Of a stretch of DNA of 7,022 nt, positions 5,658 through 7,022 are shown piece after piece. The DNA is from PALSA-607 sp036510735 (lineage in GTDB: Bacteria > Actinomycetota > Actinomycetes > Acidothermales > Acidothermaceae). The notes beneath the pieces were generated by a model that was given only the letters and a program-made list of their open reading frames with translations, ran no database searches and had not been told where the DNA came from. Location of the stretch: the NCBI GenBank assembly GCA_036510735.1, contig DATCDK010000200.1, positions 1 to 7,022 of the forward strand. Direction: 5' to 3'. The translations under genes were made by a program, and so were the position numbers. Within the stretch, counting starts at the first letter, position 1. Each line of letters opens with the position of its first letter.

Positions 5658-6065
5658 CTACGGTTTGATGAGCAGCTGCACGCCAGCCTTACGGGCGGCC
5701 TTGGCCAGCGGTTTGTCGAGGGTGGCCAGGGTGGCCCCGAGTCGTTCGGCCAGCAGCAGGTAGGCGGCGTCGTAGGAGCTCAGCCTGTGACGTCGCCCGG
5801 TCGCGACAATGCCGGCCATGTCGGTGGGGGAGGTGTCGAGGTTGATCGGTAGCTGGGCAAGGAGCTCCAGGAACCGGCTCGCCTGCGCCTCACTGAGGCG
5901 GCCGCGTCGCTCGGCGACCAGCAGGACGTTGGCGACCTCCAGCGGCCAGATCGCCGGCACGACCACTTGATCGTCACGCAGCCGGTCCAGCACCGCCTCC
6001 GTTGCCTGGGTTGCTTCGTCCTCGAAGCACCAGGCCATGGCGACGCTCGTATCGATGACGAACAT
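5658..6065 (-). CDS. vapC: VapC-type PIN-domain ribonuclease toxin
   Basis: This 135-residue protein is a full-length PIN domain, the usual size for VapC toxins, which are Mg2+-dependent RNases that cleave tRNA or rRNA and stop growth when free of antitoxin. All four acidic positions of the family are visible: D5 in VIDTSV, E43 in WPLEVANVL, D99 in SSYDAAYLLLA and D117 in ATLDKPL, so the enzyme should be active. There is no signal peptide; it acts in the cytoplasm. The ATG at 6065 starts three bases after the TAG of the antitoxin gene, with no separate ribosome binding site of note, so translation is probably coupled to the antitoxin. Transcription is expected from the antitoxin promoter at 6315-6343. 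The target RNA cannot be read from sequence. Confidence 0.93.
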   Translation of the reverse strand: MFVIDTSVAMAWCFEDEATQATEAVLDRLRDDQVVVPAIWPLEVANVLLVAERRGRLSEAQASRFLELLAQLPINLDTSPTDMAGIVATGRRHRLSSYDAAYLLLAERLGATLATLDKPLAKAARKAGVQLLIKP

Positions 6066-6068
6066 CAG

Positions 6069-6308
6069 CTAGCGCCGGCCTTCCTCGACCATCTCACGCA
6101 CCGACTCCCCGTCGAGCCGCACACCGACTCGGGCGGCCCGAAGAGCGGCGATCACCGATTCGGGAGTGGATCGTGAGTCGATCGGAACGAGCCTGGCCAC
6201 CTCCCGACCGTGTTTGGTGATCGTCACGCTCTCACCGCGCTCAACCTGATCGAGTAGGCGAGGCAGATGGGTCTTGGCGTCATACGCACCGATCGATGAG
6301 CTACTCAC
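6069..6308 (-). CDS. vapB: Phd/YefM-family antitoxin (VapB) of the PIN toxin
   Basis: This 79-residue protein has the Phd/YefM N-terminal pattern IGAYDAKTHLPRLLDQVERG (residues 6-25), followed by ESVTITKHGREVARLVP (26-42), the DNA-binding and dimerisation region of that family. The C-terminal half (STPESVIAALRAARVGVRLDGESVREMVEEGRR) is amphipathic and charged and should wrap the toxin and mask its active site. With the toxin directly downstream it forms a type II toxin-antitoxin operon and probably represses it. Two consecutive GTG codons are possible starts (6311 and 6308). I choose 6308, because the -10 hexamer TAGTCT puts the transcription start about there and no Shine-Dalgarno sequence exists, pointing to a leaderless mRNA. 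Starting at 6311 adds one residue only. Confidence 0.9.
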   Translation of the reverse strand: MSSSSIGAYDAKTHLPRLLDQVERGESVTITKHGREVARLVPIDSRSTPESVIAALRAARVGVRLDGESVREMVEEGRR

Positions 6309-6650
6309 CACACCAGACTAGTCTCCGACCAGTCCGGTATCAAGTGCAGCACCGGCCGGTCGGCACTCCCGCGTACCCGCGCGCCCCGACCGATGAGCAG
6401 ATGACGCCGAAGGTCGCTGATCGCCCACCCTGCGAAACACAATCATAATGCCGCGAGGCGCGCGACCACGGCGGCGCGCACGGCAAGCACGTGCCGACAC
6501 GCGAGCACATTTTGGCCCACACGCAACAGAACCCACCCGCCGGCGCGCAGCATCTCGCCAAGCTATCTCCGCGCCACCTAGGATGCGGCGTGGCTCGGGG
6601 CGAGCGGCGGCGGCACTTGGTGCCCACTACTGAATCGGGATGGATTCTTG
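6309..6650. other. Divergent intergenic region between antitoxin and secreted-protein gene
   Basis: Apart from the toxin-antitoxin promoter, no gene is supported in these 340 bases; the open frames are arginine- and cysteine-rich shadows. A palindrome ACCGGCCGGT lies at 6351-6360 and a loose 7-bp hairpin joins 6357-6363 with 6386-6392. TAGGAT at 6579-6584 is a plausible + strand -10 for the secreted-protein gene, giving a leader of about 60 bases, but no -35 is evident. Confidence 0.4.
6315..6343 (-). promoter_or_regulatory. Promoter and operator of the toxin-antitoxin operon
   Basis: On the - strand, TTGATA (6338-6343) and TAGTCT (6315-6320) are a good -35/-10 pair with an ideal 17-bp spacer. 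The seventh base after the -10 is the G of the GTG at 6308, so a leaderless transcript is predicted. Inside the promoter lie two related octamers on the + strand, GACTAGTC (6316-6323, within the 10-bp palindrome AGACTAGTCT at 6315-6324) and GACCAGTC (6327-6334). They start 11 bp apart, about one helical turn. Binding of antitoxin there would block RNA polymerase, the usual autoregulation of Phd/YefM operons. Confidence 0.65.
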
Positions 6651-7022
6651 ATGAAACGAAATCGGCTGACTGTTGCCGCAGGTATTGCGGGCACGTTCGT
6701 TCTCGGGCTGGCGCCGGTAGCGATGGCCCAGACGCCGACCACTGCTGCTGCGCCCCACCCGTCCGTTCTGATCGGCGGGCTCCACAACCCGAAGCACATC
6801 ACGTTCGGACCGGATGGTCACCTGTACGTGGTCGAGTCAGGTTTGGGTGATCCGACCAAGAAGAACTGCGTCACGATGCCGGGCGACACGGGCGCGCCCA
6901 CTCAGGGTTGCGTAGGCAAGACCGGCTCGGTGGTGTGGATCAGGGGGACCACCGCGGTACCGGTGATTTCCGGGTTGGAGTCGGTTCAGGAGCAGGATTC
7001 CGGTGAGACTGTCGGCGCGGCC
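6651..7022 (+). CDS. Secreted ScyD/ScyE-like beta-propeller protein, 5' part
   Basis: The 124 residues present run off the window end; the full family is usually 300-450 residues. A clear Sec signal peptide is visible: KRNR, a hydrophobic core (residues 6-22) and AMA before a predicted cut between A26 and Q27. The mature start has LHNPKHITFGPDGHLYVVESG (44-64), the first blade motif (NP..I.FGPDG.LYV.E.G) of the ScyD/ScyE family, named after cyanobacterial scytonemin-cluster proteins but widespread in actinobacteria, where its role is unknown. C73 and C87 flank a glycine-rich loop and may form a disulfide outside the cell. GSVVWI (92-97) begins the next blade. The ATG at 6651 is chosen because the signal peptide begins there. 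A four-codon frame (ATG 6640 to TGA 6651) overlaps it as TGATG. The Shine-Dalgarno sequence is weak (GGGA at 6637-6640). It is not cotranscribed with the divergent toxin-antitoxin pair. Confidence 0.8.
   Translation, partial: MKRNRLTVAAGIAGTFVLGLAPVAMAQTPTTAAAPHPSVLIGGLHNPKHITFGPDGHLYVVESGLGDPTKKNCVTMPGDTGAPTQGCVGKTGSVVWIRGTTAVPVISGLESVQEQDSGETVGAA

Noticed and set aside
6351..6392. Palindrome ACCGGCCGGT and a 7-bp stem with a 22-base loop
   Set aside because: Short, long-looped and expected by chance in GC-rich DNA; no relation to a start site.
6491..6850. A 119-codon + strand frame overlapping the secreted-protein gene
   Set aside because: It is the wrong frame across a region with a clear signal peptide and a ScyD/ScyE blade motif, and shows no family of its own.

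Overview
The window looks like chromosomal DNA of a high-GC Gram-positive bacterium (Actinomycetota). The support is strong G/C bias at third codon positions, GTG starts, at least one convincing leaderless promoter, and protein families common in that phylum (a DUF3311/MctP-type symporter pair, a YDIDRLISRTL-type membrane sensor, a Phd/PIN toxin-antitoxin pair and a ScyD/ScyE-like secreted protein). I cannot name a genus.

Layout, left to right. Positions 1-268 are a G-rich leader with a short tandem repeat, an unassigned strong Shine-Dalgarno sequence and no convincing gene. Positions 269-2133 hold a two-gene operon on the + strand: a DUF3311 small membrane protein, then a sodium:solute symporter of the monocarboxylate (MctP) type, joined by a TGATG overlap. 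About 530 bases without a recognised gene follow; they contain a 22-bp dyad. Next come two small + strand genes of unknown function: a membrane protein (2664-3074) and a soluble protein (3164-3577) that may be leaderless. Convergent to them, on the - strand, is a ten-helix membrane protein (3702-4898). It resembles the N-terminal sensor half of actinobacterial histidine kinases but stops before any kinase domain.

The 4899-5657 gap has no convincing gene. It contains 22 bases matching the 3' end of an actinobacterial tRNA-Leu without the rest of the tRNA, as at the remnant end of an element integrated in a tRNA gene. To its right lies a complete - strand toxin-antitoxin operon: a Phd/YefM-type antitoxin (6069-6308) and a PIN-domain VapC toxin (5658-6065). 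Its promoter has near-ideal spacing, carries a two-site operator, and predicts a leaderless antitoxin mRNA. The window ends inside a secreted ScyD/ScyE-like beta-propeller gene on the + strand (6651 onward).

Working together: the DUF3311 and MctP-like proteins probably form one organic-acid uptake unit, and the antitoxin and toxin form one module. The remaining genes show no clear shared pathway. I see no large undescribed multi-gene system. The most notable items are the tRNA-Leu 3' fragment beside the toxin-antitoxin pair, the leaderless operator-promoter of that pair, the kinase-less sensor, and the isolated 22-bp dyad.
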